Translations under genes and position numbers: made by a program
Shown: in pieces, positions 54,232 through 63,178 of the stretch
How positions within the stretch are numbered: position 1 is the stretch's first letter
Layout of the letters: every line of letters begins with the position of its first letter
The notes under the pieces: generated by a model
What the model was told of the DNA's origin: nothing
What the model saw: only the letters and a program-made list of their open reading frames with translations
The model's database searches: none
Source: Negadavirga shengliensis
GTDB taxonomy: Bacteria > Bacteroidota > Bacteroidia > Cytophagales > Cyclobacteriaceae
Assembly: GCF_042652345.1 (NCBI RefSeq)
Contig: NZ_JBHSJJ010000008.1
Coordinates: 1 to 64,000 of the forward strand
Length of the DNA: 64,000 nt
Direction of reading: 5' to 3'

Positions 54232-55860
54232 TTACATCATGCCACCCATTCCTCCGCCGCCCATAGGAGGTCCGGCAGGAGCGTCTTCTTTGATGTCAGC
54301 GACCACGCACTCGGTGGTAAGGAGCAGTGCAGCAATGGATGCCGCATTTTCCAATGCCAACCTTGTTACTTTAGTAGGGTCGATCACACCGGCCTGGAAC
54401 AGGTCTTCAAATTTGTCTGTCCGTGCGTTGTAACCAAAGTCACCTTCTGATTCACGGATACGGTTGATAACCACAGATCCTTCGCCACCCGAGTTGGCCA
54501 CGATTGTTCTCAATGGTGATTCAACAGCCTGCTTGATGATATTGATGCCCGTATCTTCATCATCGTTGGCGCCTTTAAGGTTTTCCAGTGCCTTGGCAGC
54601 TCTGATGAGCGCCACGCCACCACCTACAACCACGCCTTCCTGAACGGCAGCACGGGTTGCATGCAAGGCATCATCCACCCTGTCTTTCTTTTCTTTCATT
54701 TCCACTTCAGTTGCGGCCCCTATGTAAAGGATGGCCACACCTCCGGACAACTTGGCAAGCCTTTCCTGAAGCTTCTCGCGGTCATAGTCAGAAGTGGTTT
54801 TTTCAATCTGCGTTTTGATCTCATTGATGCGGCCTTGGATGCCTGATTTTTCACCGGCACCGTTGACGATAGTGGTATTGTCCTTATCAATGTTGATCTT
54901 TTCAGCAGAACCAAGGTATTCGAGGGTCACGTTTTCCAGCTTATAACCTCTTTCCTCAGAAATGACGGTACCGCCGGTAAGGATAGCGATGTCTTCCAAC
55001 ATGGCTTTCCTTCTGTCGCCAAAACCCGGAGCTTTTACTGCGGCGACTTTCAAGGCACCCCTGATTTTGTTAACCACCAAAGTAGCCAACGCTTCGCCGT
55101 CCACATCTTCGGCAATGATCAGAAGCGGTCTTCCTGATTGGGCGACTGGTTCCAAAATAGGCAGCAATTCTTTCATGGCAGAGATTTTCTTATCGTAGAT
55201 AAGAATGTATGGGTTCTCCAGTTCTGCCTCCATTTTTTCTGTGTTGGTAGTGAAGTAAGGGGAGAGGTAACCTCTGTCAAACTGCATACCTTCAACCGTC
55301 TTCACTTCAGTCTCAGTACCTTTTGCTTCCTCTACGGTAATGACACCGTCTTTGCCTACTTTGTCCATGGCGTCGGCGATCATGTTACCGATTTCTTCGT
55401 CGTTGTTCGCGGAGATGGTACCTACCTGAGCGATTTCTTTAGAGGTTGAAATTTCCTTGGAGTTGGCTTTCAGCTCAGCTACCACGGATTGAACGGCCTT
55501 GTCTATGCCTCTTTTCAGATCCATTGGGTTTGCTCCCGCAGCTACGTTTTTGATACCAACTGAAAAAATAGACTGGGTTAATACGGTTGCGGTAGTCGTT
55601 CCGTCGCCTGCATCATCGGCTGTTTTAGAGGCCACTTCTTTGACAAGCTGGGCACCCATGTTTTCAATGCCGTCTTCCAGTTCGATTTCTTTAGCGACAG
55701 TCACACCGTCTTTGGTAATGGTAGGAGCCCCGAATTTTTTGTCAAGGATCACATTTCTTCCTTTTGGACCCAATGTTACTTTTACTGCATCGGCAAGAGC
55801 GTCCACACCTTTTTTAAGCCTGTCTCTTGCGTTTGTATTGAAAAATAATTCCTTAGCCAT
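54232..55860 (-). CDS. groEL: Chaperonin GroEL
   Basis: A 542-residue 60-kDa chaperonin, of normal length. Visible motifs are KVTLGPKGRNVILDKKFG, DGVTVAKEIELED, DDAGDGTTTATVL (nucleotide site), and the C-terminal GGMGGMM tail. With GroES it refolds proteins in an ATP-driven ring. It follows groES by 53 bases. Confidence 0.98.
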   Translation of the reverse strand: MAKELFFNTNARDRLKKGVDALADAVKVTLGPKGRNVILDKKFGAPTITKDGVTVAKEIELEDGIENMGAQLVKEVASKTADDAGDGTTTATVLTQSIFSVGIKNVAAGANPMDLKRGIDKAVQSVVAELKANSKEISTSKEIAQVGTISANNDEEIGNMIADAMDKVGKDGVITVEEAKGTETEVKTVEGMQFDRGYLSPYFTTNTEKMEAELENPYILIYDKKISAMKELLPILEPVAQSGRPLLIIAEDVDGEALATLVVNKIRGALKVAAVKAPGFGDRRKAMLEDIAILTGGTVISEERGYKLENVTLEYLGSAEKINIDKDNTTIVNGAGEKSGIQGRINEIKTQIEKTTSDYDREKLQERLAKLSGGVAILYIGAATEVEMKEKKDRVDDALHATRAAVQEGVVVGGGVALIRAAKALENLKGANDDEDTGINIIKQAVESPLRTIVANSGGEGSVVINRIRESEGDFGYNARTDKFEDLFQAGVIDPTKVTRLALENAASIAALLLTTECVVADIKEDAPAGPPMGGGGMGGMM

Positions 55861-55913
55861 TTTTCTTTCTTTTAAATTTTGATTTGAAACTTTTTAATTT
55901 GATTAAAGGAAAA

Positions 55914-56192
55914 TTAAAGGATAGCAAAGATATCTGCTTCCCTCATGATCAAATAATCTACACCGTCCACAGACAGCTCAGTACCTGAGTATTTGCCGTA
56001 AAGAACAGTGTCTCCGACTTTTACAGTCATTGGTTCGTCTTTTTTACCGTTTCCAACAGCTACTACAGTGCCTTTCTGAGGCTTCTCTTTCGCAGTGTCT
56101 GGAATGTAAAGACCTGAAGCTGTTTTTTCTTCGGCGGCAGCGGGTTCAACCAAAACCCTGTCTGCTAAAGGTTGGATGTTTACTTTTGACAT
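55914..56192 (-). CDS. groES: Co-chaperonin GroES
   Basis: A 92-residue heptameric lid for GroEL, of normal length. Features are the N-terminal beta strand PLADRVLVEP, the mobile loop region (EEKTASGLYIPDTAKEKP), and YGKYSGTE. It is first in the groESL operon; the upstream region carries a sigma-54-like element and TGACA repeats (next entries). Confidence 0.97.
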   Translation of the reverse strand: MSKVNIQPLADRVLVEPAAAEEKTASGLYIPDTAKEKPQKGTVVAVGNGKKDEPMTVKVGDTVLYGKYSGTELSVDGVDYLIMREADIFAIL

Positions 56193-56241
56193 GTGTTTAG
56201 TTATTTTTTATGGTTAATTTTCAACAATACGTTTTGCCTAT

Positions 56242-56259
56242 TTGCACTTTCTGTGCCAA
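56242..56259 (-). promoter_or_regulatory. Candidate sigma-54 promoter or inverted-repeat operator before groES
   Basis: On the minus strand TTGGCAC-AGAAA-GTGCAA has GG and GC separated by 10 bases, the sigma-54 -24/-12 spacing (one mismatch to TGGCAC-N5-TTGCA). Transcription would start near 56232, 40 bases before the groES ATG. The same bases are also a near-perfect 7-bp inverted repeat (TTGGCAC / GTGCAAA, 5-base spacer), so a repressor operator is an alternative. It is not a CIRCE element (spacing 9 and TTAGCACTC absent). Confidence 0.45.
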
Positions 56260-56280
56260 TTCCCCGAGGTTGGGAATTTG

Positions 56281-56380
56281 TGACATAAAGTCTTAAACAC
56301 GGCAACTTTTATGACAGGTTTCCCTTGGTGACAAAAATGCAGTCTGACAATTTTGCTGAATGGTATTGCACCTGATGTCA
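56281..56380. repeat. TGACA repeats upstream of groES
   Basis: TGACA occurs at 56281, 56312, 56329 and 56345 (spacings 31, 17 and 16), and the inverse TGTCA at 56376. They lie 50-145 bases upstream of the predicted groES start, the usual distance for enhancer-binding sites. A five-base word can recur by chance, but four same-direction copies and one inverted copy in 100 bases are more than expected. Confidence 0.45.
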
Positions 56381-56423
56381 CTTTTTCGTAATTTTTTATG
56401 CAGAATACCAAAGATGTGGTGAT

Positions 56424-57134
56424 ATGAACAGGTTATCTGAAAACTGGATTTCTGAAGGATGGATCGATTTTGAATATAAGAAATATATTCTTTTGGCCTA
56501 CCTCAAAAGCGTGGATGAAAAATTCAGGGAGGTGAAACTGTACCCAGCGATGTCAGAGCTGATCAAACATTATGAAAAGCTGTGTCATATTGACAAAAAC
56601 AGACACCAAATGAAGCTGGCTTTTCCCAAAGAACTGAAAGGCGTGGATTTTGAAAACCTGAAAATAAAATATGCCAGGCTCATGCAGGAAGATGATGTGA
56701 TGAAAGAGCTCGGGGAAATTGTCGATTTTGCCCGTCCTAAAATCAAAGAACAAATAGAGGAAGGAAAAAGTATTTATGAATTCATCGAGAGCCATCTGGA
56801 AATAGAGCCCATCGGACTGACCCCCCTCTACCAGAAAGAAGGGTATGCCTTATTGTCATACGACAGTTCAAAGGATATTTACGTGTACCGGTATACGATC
56901 ACACTTTTTCAAAATAGCCTGGACAAGTTCCGGGGAATTGCTTTGCAGTTTGTGGGAAAGGTCAGAAGAAGTCTGGTAAATACCTATGACAGGATCAAAA
57001 TGGATTTGGTGAAAAAATTCGGAGACCTTCCCAATCCTTCTGCCTGGAGGATACATTCCCTGCAGGAGGTGCCTCTGGAAGAAAGCTTGCTGCCTGTAAG
57101 CAAAAGACTGCTTTTGAAACATGTCGAGGCCTAA
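56424..57134 (+). CDS. Hypothetical protein divergent from groES
   Basis: A 236-residue protein of unknown function. It is predicted alpha/beta and soluble: no signal peptide, no membrane helix and no known catalytic motif. The C-terminal half contains NPSAWRIHSLQEVPLEES. It is transcribed away from groES and shares the 231-base intergenic region, so it may share regulation. Followed by a strong bidirectional terminator. Confidence 0.7.
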   Translation: MNRLSENWISEGWIDFEYKKYILLAYLKSVDEKFREVKLYPAMSELIKHYEKLCHIDKNRHQMKLAFPKELKGVDFENLKIKYARLMQEDDVMKELGEIVDFARPKIKEQIEEGKSIYEFIESHLEIEPIGLTPLYQKEGYALLSYDSSKDIYVYRYTITLFQNSLDKFRGIALQFVGKVRRSLVNTYDRIKMDLVKKFGDLPNPSAWRIHSLQEVPLEESLLPVSKRLLLKHVEA

Positions 57135-57137
57135 TAA

Positions 57138-57166
57138 AAAAGGGAGACCCCCATTGCCTCCCTTTT
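57138..57166. terminator. Bidirectional terminator between convergent genes
   Basis: AAAAGGGAG / CTCCCTTTT (57138-57146 and 57158-57166), a 9-bp stem with an 11-base loop and flanking A/T tracts, lies between the hypothetical gene (ends 57134) and the desaturase gene (ends 57179, minus strand). Confidence 0.9.
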
Positions 57167-57178
57167 CAGTCTTTCAGG

Positions 57179-58141
57179 TTAGTCCTCTTTCTTTAATAAT
57201 GATTTTTCGTTCGATAGTAAAATAGGGGTGGGTTTGGCAGTTACTTTCTTTATTTCTGCTTCTGCTTCCAGTTTCTCCCTGTTTTTAATCACTTCTTCAC
57301 CAGGTTTGCCAAACAGGATCCGGTAGCCTTCATTGAAGTTTTTGGCTTTGCGCAGGTCTTTAAATATATCCACCCATTCATGGAATACAAGGTATACCGG
57401 ATTGTAAGAGGTGACAGGTTTGGTAATCCCATAAGTAGGTCTTTCCCTTTCAGGCATAAACGTGCCGAATATCCTGTCCCAAATGATAAAAGTAGAGCCG
57501 TAATTTTTATCTAAATAATGTTCATCACTGGCATGGTGAACCCTATGATGTGATGGGGTGGTGAAGAAAAACTCGATAGGGGCAGGCAGTTTCTTGATGT
57601 ATTCTGTGTGGATCCAAAACTGATAGAGTACGGCGATTTGATGTCCTATAAAGAACACGAAAGGATCAAACCCCATGAGCATGACAGGTACAAAGAAAAT
57701 GATTTTGATATGTTGTGTCCAGCCCAGCCTAAATGAAACCGAGAAATTATATTTTTTTGAATTATGGTGGGTAATATGGGTGGCCCACCAGAATCTTTGT
57801 TCATGAGATATGCGGTGCGCCCAGTACCTTGCAAAATCTATCGCAAAAAAACAAAGGACAAATGACCAGGCAGAAGCGGGAATTTTCCAGGGGACTATGT
57901 TCCAGCAAAACAGGGCAATACCGAAAGTAAAAACTTTAATCATGGCACTCAGACCTACATTGACCAACCCAATGGCGGCGGCGGCCAGAAAATCTTTCCC
58001 GTCGTAAGTGTCCCTGTTTTTATAAACGCTTAGACCCCATTCGGCAAATACCAGGATGAACATTACCGGGGCAGCCCAAAGGATGATGTTGGGCCACTCG
58101 TTGACTCCAAGATCTTCCATTGTCAAATGATTTTCGAACAT
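57179..58141 (-). CDS. Sterol desaturase / fatty acid hydroxylase family protein
   Basis: A 320-residue integral membrane oxidase with about four hydrophobic segments and the expected His clusters for a di-iron site: RYWAHRISHE (HxxxH), THITHHNSK (HxxHH) and PSHHRVHHASD (HHxxHH-like). It hydroxylates or desaturates a lipid, such as a carotenoid or fatty acid; the exact substrate is not clear. A charged C-terminal tail (about 275-320) is extra. It is a single gene between secG and the hypothetical gene. Confidence 0.88.
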   Translation of the reverse strand: MFENHLTMEDLGVNEWPNIILWAAPVMFILVFAEWGLSVYKNRDTYDGKDFLAAAAIGLVNVGLSAMIKVFTFGIALFCWNIVPWKIPASAWSFVLCFFAIDFARYWAHRISHEQRFWWATHITHHNSKKYNFSVSFRLGWTQHIKIIFFVPVMLMGFDPFVFFIGHQIAVLYQFWIHTEYIKKLPAPIEFFFTTPSHHRVHHASDEHYLDKNYGSTFIIWDRIFGTFMPERERPTYGITKPVTSYNPVYLVFHEWVDIFKDLRKAKNFNEGYRILFGKPGEEVIKNREKLEAEAEIKKVTAKPTPILLSNEKSLLKKED

Positions 58142-58310
58142 AAATCTTCTGTTTGGTGATAGTTTTGATTGTGGTTAAAATGTTAAATTAACGATATTCG
58201 GCCACTTGACCAATGTTTTGTGATTAAATGTTATAATAACCCGGAGAAATAAAGAGACCCACCCAAAATTGGGCAGGCCTATCAGTTTTTTTGGAAAATC
58301 TCAATGTTTT

Positions 58311-58679
58311 TTATTCAGGATCAACTTCAAGATTCAAATCTGACTCTTCTTCATTGTCTTGTTCAGAAGGTAAAAGCGATTCCTCATCAAAAGAAGGCGT
58401 AATGATTTGCTTTCTGGCATTTTCAATATTAGGAGAAGAGAATCCTGATGGGCTGCTGCTCTGATGAAAAACAGAAGATGCCAATGAAAGCACAAGGATG
58501 GCGATGGCCAATACCCAAGTGGTTTTTTCCAGGATATTTCCTGTTTTGGTCACACCCATAATTTGAGAGGCGCTGCCTCCAAATGCCGCTCCTACTCCGC
58601 CTTTCGAATTTTGGCCCAGGATGACCAATACCAGCAAAACTGCCAATATAATTATGATACTGATGATAACTACAAACAT
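58311..58679 (-). CDS. secG: Preprotein translocase subunit SecG
   Basis: A 122-residue SecG: two membrane helices (about 4-24 and 51-70) joined by the conserved loop GQNSKGGVGAAFGGSASQIMG, then an acidic C-terminal tail (about 80-122) typical of Bacteroidota. It is an accessory subunit of SecYEG. Last gene of the miaB operon; a weak stem (CCCAA / TTGGG near 58262-58273) lies downstream and is not called as a terminator. Confidence 0.95.
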   Translation of the reverse strand: MFVVIISIIIILAVLLVLVILGQNSKGGVGAAFGGSASQIMGVTKTGNILEKTTWVLAIAILVLSLASSVFHQSSSPSGFSSPNIENARKQIITPSFDEESLLPSEQDNEEESDLNLEVDPE

Positions 58680-58691
58680 TGTATGGTGAAT

Positions 58692-59588
58692 TTATGCATT
58701 TAATTGCGCAATTTGATCTGCAAAGTAAGCTTTTTTATCTGGAAACTTCAACATTAATTTCTGATATATTTCGGCTGCCGCGGTTTTTTTGTTTTGCCGG
58801 ATAAGGAGTTTGGCGAAGGATTCGGAAACCGTATTGTCATTCAGTACGGTGCTTTTTTCTGACAAATCGGGTAGTTTTTCATACTCGTCATCATGTATCT
58901 TTTCAGCAGAAAGCCTTATGGGCTTCTCATGAAATGATTTGATGATGCTGTTCTGTTCTTTGATTTTTTCATCCAGGAGTTTTAGTTTTTTCTTTTTCTT
59001 TATGGAGGAAATCAAGTCTTCTTTAACAGAAGGTATGGGAGGTGTTGTTTTGTCCCTATCCTCCTGAGGATTTTGCAACTCATCGTTTTTCTTTATGGAA
59101 GCCTCCTTGATTTTATTCAGGTTTTCTTCCAGCCTTTTTAGGACCGCATTCCGGTCTGGTTTTGTCGGCTCTTTTTCCTTTTCATCCTCCTCATTTTCTT
59201 CTTCAGAAGAGGGGTCATGTTCGGAAGAGGGTCCGTCAGCAGAAGCGCTGTCGGTTGTTTTTCCGGGTTCATCAGTCAAAGCCCGCTTTTTCTCAAGCGT
59301 ATCAGCACCAGCTTCTCTCTCTGCCATGGATTCATGATCCGGAGCAAGAAAAGCCAATGGTTTTTCGATAAGTTGCTTGAGCCTCCGCCTGTCCGGGCTC
59401 AGGACCGCCGCCCAATGGAGCAGTTCTTTGGACTGCCCAGCGGATTTTTCCATTTCATATTTGGCTGCCAGTACTTTGGGGATCAAAAAATAAGGAAAGT
59501 CTTCATGCAGCTTGACGGATGCTTTGAAATCTTCTTTATCCAATTGATTGCCTTTGTTGATCAGCGAGATAAGCTTTTGGGCATTCAC
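58692..59588 (-). CDS. Acidic low-complexity TPR-like protein
   Basis: A 298-residue soluble protein with a helical N-terminal part (about 1-75), a long, highly charged Glu/Asp/Ser/Lys stretch (about 85-215) and a C-terminal TPR-like helix pair (LLIRQNKKTAAAEIYQKLMLKFPDKKAYFADQIAQL region). Its function is unknown. It sits between lptE and secG, a conserved place in this order of Bacteroidota, and may help envelope assembly. Confidence 0.65.
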   Translation of the reverse strand: MNAQKLISLINKGNQLDKEDFKASVKLHEDFPYFLIPKVLAAKYEMEKSAGQSKELLHWAAVLSPDRRRLKQLIEKPLAFLAPDHESMAEREAGADTLEKKRALTDEPGKTTDSASADGPSSEHDPSSEEENEEDEKEKEPTKPDRNAVLKRLEENLNKIKEASIKKNDELQNPQEDRDKTTPPIPSVKEDLISSIKKKKKLKLLDEKIKEQNSIIKSFHEKPIRLSAEKIHDDEYEKLPDLSEKSTVLNDNTVSESFAKLLIRQNKKTAAAEIYQKLMLKFPDKKAYFADQIAQLNA

Positions 59589-59630
59589 GGCGTCAGGGGG
59601 TTAAGTGTTATTCCATAAAATTAATGATTT

Positions 59631-60176
59631 TCACCAATTGGCAACAGTAGAAGTGAATATATCCTGAATGATGTTCTCGAAAATCTTTTCCACAAGGCCT
59701 GTCTCCACCTGCAGGAGTGATGTGGATCGGGGATCATAGTCCTGAAAAAAGGAAAAAGTCCTTTTCATATTTTCCTCCTCGTTGGCCAGATTAATGAACT
59801 CTACTTCCACAGAAATGGTGACCCTCATCTGCCCTGCTCTGTCGGGTTGATTGGCGTCCTGACTGGAGACCGTGGCCTGAGGGCTGATCACATACTTGCT
59901 GATAGCCCCCAAAAACTGAAGGTCTCCGTTGTTTCTCACCAGTTCCAGCTGCGTGTTTCTCTGAAAGAAATCCTTCAGGTTCTCCGTAAACAACTGCCCC
60001 ATATTGGCAGGCCCGCCCCCCGAATCGTTGTAGAAATTCTCTACAGAGAAGGTTTTGGTCACGTTGTAATCCAAGGTAGTTCCGGTAAAACTGTATTCTA
60101 TTTTACATGAATGGAACAGCAATGGCAACAGGAGCCACACGGGAATAAACTGATAACGTTTATTCTTGGATGTCAT
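59631..60176 (-). CDS. lptE: LptE family lipoprotein
   Basis: A 181-residue lipoprotein from the ATG at 60176: charged N terminus, hydrophobic core and lipobox ending FHSC (Cys ~24). Then an alpha/beta domain with IEYSFTG, FYNDSGGGPANMGQLFTENL and RVTISVEVEFIN. The family plugs the LptD channel that places lipopolysaccharide in the outer membrane. An upstream ATG would overlap the sigma-54 activator more and add a non-signal segment. It overlaps that gene by 17 bases. Confidence 0.85.
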   Translation of the reverse strand: MTSKNKRYQFIPVWLLLPLLFHSCKIEYSFTGTTLDYNVTKTFSVENFYNDSGGGPANMGQLFTENLKDFFQRNTQLELVRNNGDLQFLGAISKYVISPQATVSSQDANQPDRAGQMRVTISVEVEFINLANEEENMKRTFSFFQDYDPRSTSLLQVETGLVEKIFENIIQDIFTSTVANW

Positions 60177-61476
60177 ATTGCTTGATTTTTCTATAAAGTG
60201 TTCGTTCGGAAATGCCCAAATCCATAGCCGCATATTTGCGTTTGTTGTGATGTTTTTTTAAAGCTTTCAGAATCAGTTCCTTTTCTTTCTTTTCCAATGA
60301 AAGCGAATTGTCATCCTCTTCATGTACAATATCTTCGATAGCATCCTCTTCATAATGATGCTTTTTCGGTTCCGGTTCTTCTGGGTTCTCCTTTTTATCG
60401 GTCATTGTCTCCAGAATCAAGGGCAGGTTGGAAGGGGTATCCCTTACTTCCTCATAATTTGAAGCGTTGTCCACATCTTCAAAGAGATTTTGATGCTTTT
60501 TAAGGATATTTTGGTTAAGCCCCCCCGACTGATAGGTTTCCAAAAGCAGCTTTTTAAGTTCCGTCATGTCCTTTTTCATGTCGAAAAGTACCTTATACAG
60601 AATTTCCCGCTCGGTGAAATCACTATAAGCATCTTTTCCCTTTTTGTTTCCGGTGAACGTTACAGGAAGCGTGCTTTGGTCGGAAGGCAAATACCTGGAC
60701 AACGTATTGGCATCTACTTCCCTTTCCATTTCCAATAACGAAATTTGTTCCGCCAAATTTTTCAGTTGCCTGATATTACCTGGAAAAGGAAATTTCATCA
60801 ACAGGTTTTTCGCTTCTTCTGTTAGCGAAATGGGCTTTACCTTATATTTTTCAGAGAAATCAGTGGTGAATTTCCTGAATAACAGGACCATATCTTCTCC
60901 CCGTTGCCGGAGAGGAGGAACAAATATAGGTACCGTGTTCAGCCTGTAATAGAGATCTTCCCTGAATTTTCCTTTTTCCACGGCCTTAAGTAAATTTACG
61001 TTCGTGGCAGCGATCACCCTTACGTCGGTTTTGAGTACTTTGGAGGAGCCCACTTTAATAAATTCTCCGTTTTCCAGTACCCGAAGGAGCCTTGCCTGTG
61101 TGCCAAGAGGCATTTCGCCGATCTCATCCAAAAAAATGCTTCCACCATCAGTGACTTCAAAATATCCCTTTCTGGCTTCATGCGCGCCGGTAAATGATCC
61201 TTTTTCGTGCCCGAACAATTCCGAATCTATGGTTCCTTCGGGGATGGCCCCGCAATTAATCGCTATGAATTTTCCATGTTTTCTTTTGCTCAGAAAATGG
61301 ATGATTTTGGAAAAAGACTCTTTTCCGCTGCCACTTTCTCCTGTGATCAAAACGGTCATATCCGTAGGAGATGCCTGCATGGCGACCTGGATGGCATGGT
61401 TCAATAAGGGACTGTTTCCAATGATGCCAAAGCGCTGCTTGACATTTAATATTTCAGAATTGCTGATCATAATCAT
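60160..61476 (-). CDS. Sigma-54-dependent activator (AAA+ and HTH, no receiver)
   Basis: A 438-residue bacterial enhancer-binding protein. The AAA+ domain (about 15-245) has Walker A GESGSGKES (46-54), the loop GSFTGA (93-98; GAFTGA in most, Ser for Ala here), Walker B SIFLDEIGEMP and the Arg finger region FREDLYYRLN. A charged linker follows, then a Fis-type HTH (about 405-435: KYAAMDLGISERTLYRKI). There is no N-terminal receiver, GAF or PAS domain, so it must be regulated by amount or partner. It lies inside the miaB-lptE-secG operon, a position conserved in the Cytophagales. Confidence 0.93.
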   Translation of the reverse strand: MIMISNSEILNVKQRFGIIGNSPLLNHAIQVAMQASPTDMTVLITGESGSGKESFSKIIHFLSKRKHGKFIAINCGAIPEGTIDSELFGHEKGSFTGAHEARKGYFEVTDGGSIFLDEIGEMPLGTQARLLRVLENGEFIKVGSSKVLKTDVRVIAATNVNLLKAVEKGKFREDLYYRLNTVPIFVPPLRQRGEDMVLLFRKFTTDFSEKYKVKPISLTEEAKNLLMKFPFPGNIRQLKNLAEQISLLEMEREVDANTLSRYLPSDQSTLPVTFTGNKKGKDAYSDFTEREILYKVLFDMKKDMTELKKLLLETYQSGGLNQNILKKHQNLFEDVDNASNYEEVRDTPSNLPLILETMTDKKENPEEPEPKKHHYEEDAIEDIVHEEDDNSLSLEKKEKELILKALKKHHNKRKYAAMDLGISERTLYRKIKQYDIQE

Positions 61477-61494
61477 GGGCTCGATGGTGAAAAA

Positions 61495-62955
61495 TCAGTC
61501 AATGATTTCCCCAAACAGGGTAGCGGATGAACAATCCACGATTTTTACGTGCACATAGTCACCCTTTTTGAATTTTCCGGCGGGAATGATGACTACCTTG
61601 TTGGCTGAATTCCGGCCTTTGAGCTGTTGATCAGACCGTTTTGAAGGGCCTTCCACAAGTATTTCCTGCACTTTGCCTATGTCCTGTCGGTTTCTGCTGA
61701 GAGAAAGCTGGTTTTGTTTTTCTATGATTTCCTGAAGCCTCCTCTTTTTTACCTCTGGGGAAATGTCATCGGCATACTTTTTGGCCGCAAGGGTACCAGG
61801 CCGTTCGGAATAATAAAACATGTATGAAAAATCATACCTGACTATATCCATAAGGCTCAGGGTGTCTCGGTGTTCCGCCTCGGTTTCAGAACAGAAACCG
61901 GCTATCATGTCAGAAGATATCCCGCAATCATCCCCCAAAATTTCCCGGATTTTCCTGACCCGTTGCAGATACCACTCCCTGTCGTAGGTCCTGTTCATGA
62001 GTTTCAATATCCTGTCATTGCCGCTTTGTACCGGGAGATGGATGTATTTACAGATATTGTCGTACTTTTTCATGGTATAAAGAACTTCGTCTGTAATGTC
62101 CTTGGGATGAGATGTAGAAAACCTGATCCTTAAACCGGGGTCAATCTCTGCCACCATTTCCAAAAGATCCGCAAAATGGATGATCTTTTCCACGGAATCC
62201 TCTTTTTTGTTGAGCCTTGCCTTGTTGTTTTCCTCGGGAGACCATTTATAGCTGTCTACATTTTGCCCCAGCAAGGTCACTTCTTTGAAACCCTTTCCGA
62301 ACAGATCCCTGGCCTCCAGCACAATAGAGCGGGGATCCCTGCTTCTTTCCCTTCCCCTGGTGAAGGGCACCACACAAAAAGAACACATGTTGTCACAGCC
62401 CCTCATGATGGATATAAAGGCACTTACGCCGTTGGAATTTAATCTGACGGGGGAAATATCAGCATAGGTTTCCTCTCTTGACAGGAACGTATTGACTCCT
62501 TTTTGTCCCTCTTCCGCTTCGGACACCAACTTGGGGAGGTCACGGTAAGCATCAGGCCCGACCACCAGGTCAACCAGCTTTTCCTCTTCCAGGAGCTTGT
62601 CCTTGAGTCTTTCGGCCATACAGCCCAATACCCCTATGGTCAGATCAGGATTTTGTGTTTTGATATGATTGAATTGGCTTAATCGCTTCCTTACCGTAAG
62701 TTCAGCTTTGTCCCTGATGGAACAGGTGTTCAAAAATATCACATCTGCCTTGGTATAATCAGAGGTAGTACCATACCCCTGATCCTTCATGATAGAAGCC
62801 ACGATTTCGCTGTCAGAAAAATTCATTTGGCAACCGTAACTTTCTATGTATAACTTTTTGGCACTTTCCGGATTTTCTTCCAGAGTGGTTTGGAAATCAC
62901 AGGCATTTGCCTCTGCTCCATTAATGATATCTATGTCTTTGATGATGTTTTCCAT
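61495..62955 (-). CDS. miaB: tRNA-2-methylthio-N6-dimethylallyladenosine synthase MiaB
   Basis: A 486-residue radical SAM enzyme that adds a methylthio group to i6A37 of tRNA. Features are the N-terminal UPF0004 domain (SYGCQMNFSDSE, two more Cys in LNTCSIRD and GVLGCMAER), the radical SAM CxxxCxxC motif in RGCDNMCSFCVVPF, and a C-terminal TRAM domain (about 420-485). First gene of the operon. Confidence 0.96.
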   Translation of the reverse strand: MENIIKDIDIINGAEANACDFQTTLEENPESAKKLYIESYGCQMNFSDSEIVASIMKDQGYGTTSDYTKADVIFLNTCSIRDKAELTVRKRLSQFNHIKTQNPDLTIGVLGCMAERLKDKLLEEEKLVDLVVGPDAYRDLPKLVSEAEEGQKGVNTFLSREETYADISPVRLNSNGVSAFISIMRGCDNMCSFCVVPFTRGRERSRDPRSIVLEARDLFGKGFKEVTLLGQNVDSYKWSPEENNKARLNKKEDSVEKIIHFADLLEMVAEIDPGLRIRFSTSHPKDITDEVLYTMKKYDNICKYIHLPVQSGNDRILKLMNRTYDREWYLQRVRKIREILGDDCGISSDMIAGFCSETEAEHRDTLSLMDIVRYDFSYMFYYSERPGTLAAKKYADDISPEVKKRRLQEIIEKQNQLSLSRNRQDIGKVQEILVEGPSKRSDQQLKGRNSANKVVIIPAGKFKKGDYVHVKIVDCSSATLFGEIID

Positions 62956-63142
62956 TTGCCGCTTTCTTTCAGACTGCGAATTTAATAAAATACCGACAAA
63001 ATGACAGGTTTAGATGATTAAAATCATGGCCTTCATTTAATTCTGTTTCCTTAATTTTATTATTTTAGTGTGAACTGACGTAGACATTCTGTGTTTATAT
63101 CTTATAACGTCCGAAAGGCGGGCGATCATGAAAAACCATAAA

Positions 63143-63178
63143 ATAGATTTTGTCTATTGTATTATAGAAACAATCAAT
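63143..63178 (+). promoter_or_regulatory. OxyR-like operator upstream of the catalase gene
   Basis: ATAG-N7-CTAT (63143-63157) is followed 6 bases on by ATAG-N7-CAAT (63164-63178). OxyR sites are ATAG-N7-CTAT-N7-ATAG-N7-CTAT; this copy has one changed base in the last half-site and N6 in the middle. A further ATAG at 63186 keeps the 21-22 base period. It lies just upstream of the candidate promoter, where OxyR activates. Confidence 0.5.

Noticed and set aside
56193..56423. CIRCE element (HrcA site) before groES
   Set aside because: The TTAGCACTC-N9-GAGTGCTAA pattern is not present; the dyad seen has a 5-base spacer and a different half-site.
58261..58290. Terminator after secG
   Set aside because: Only a short CCCAA / TTGGG stem without a clear T run on the minus strand; not strong enough to call.
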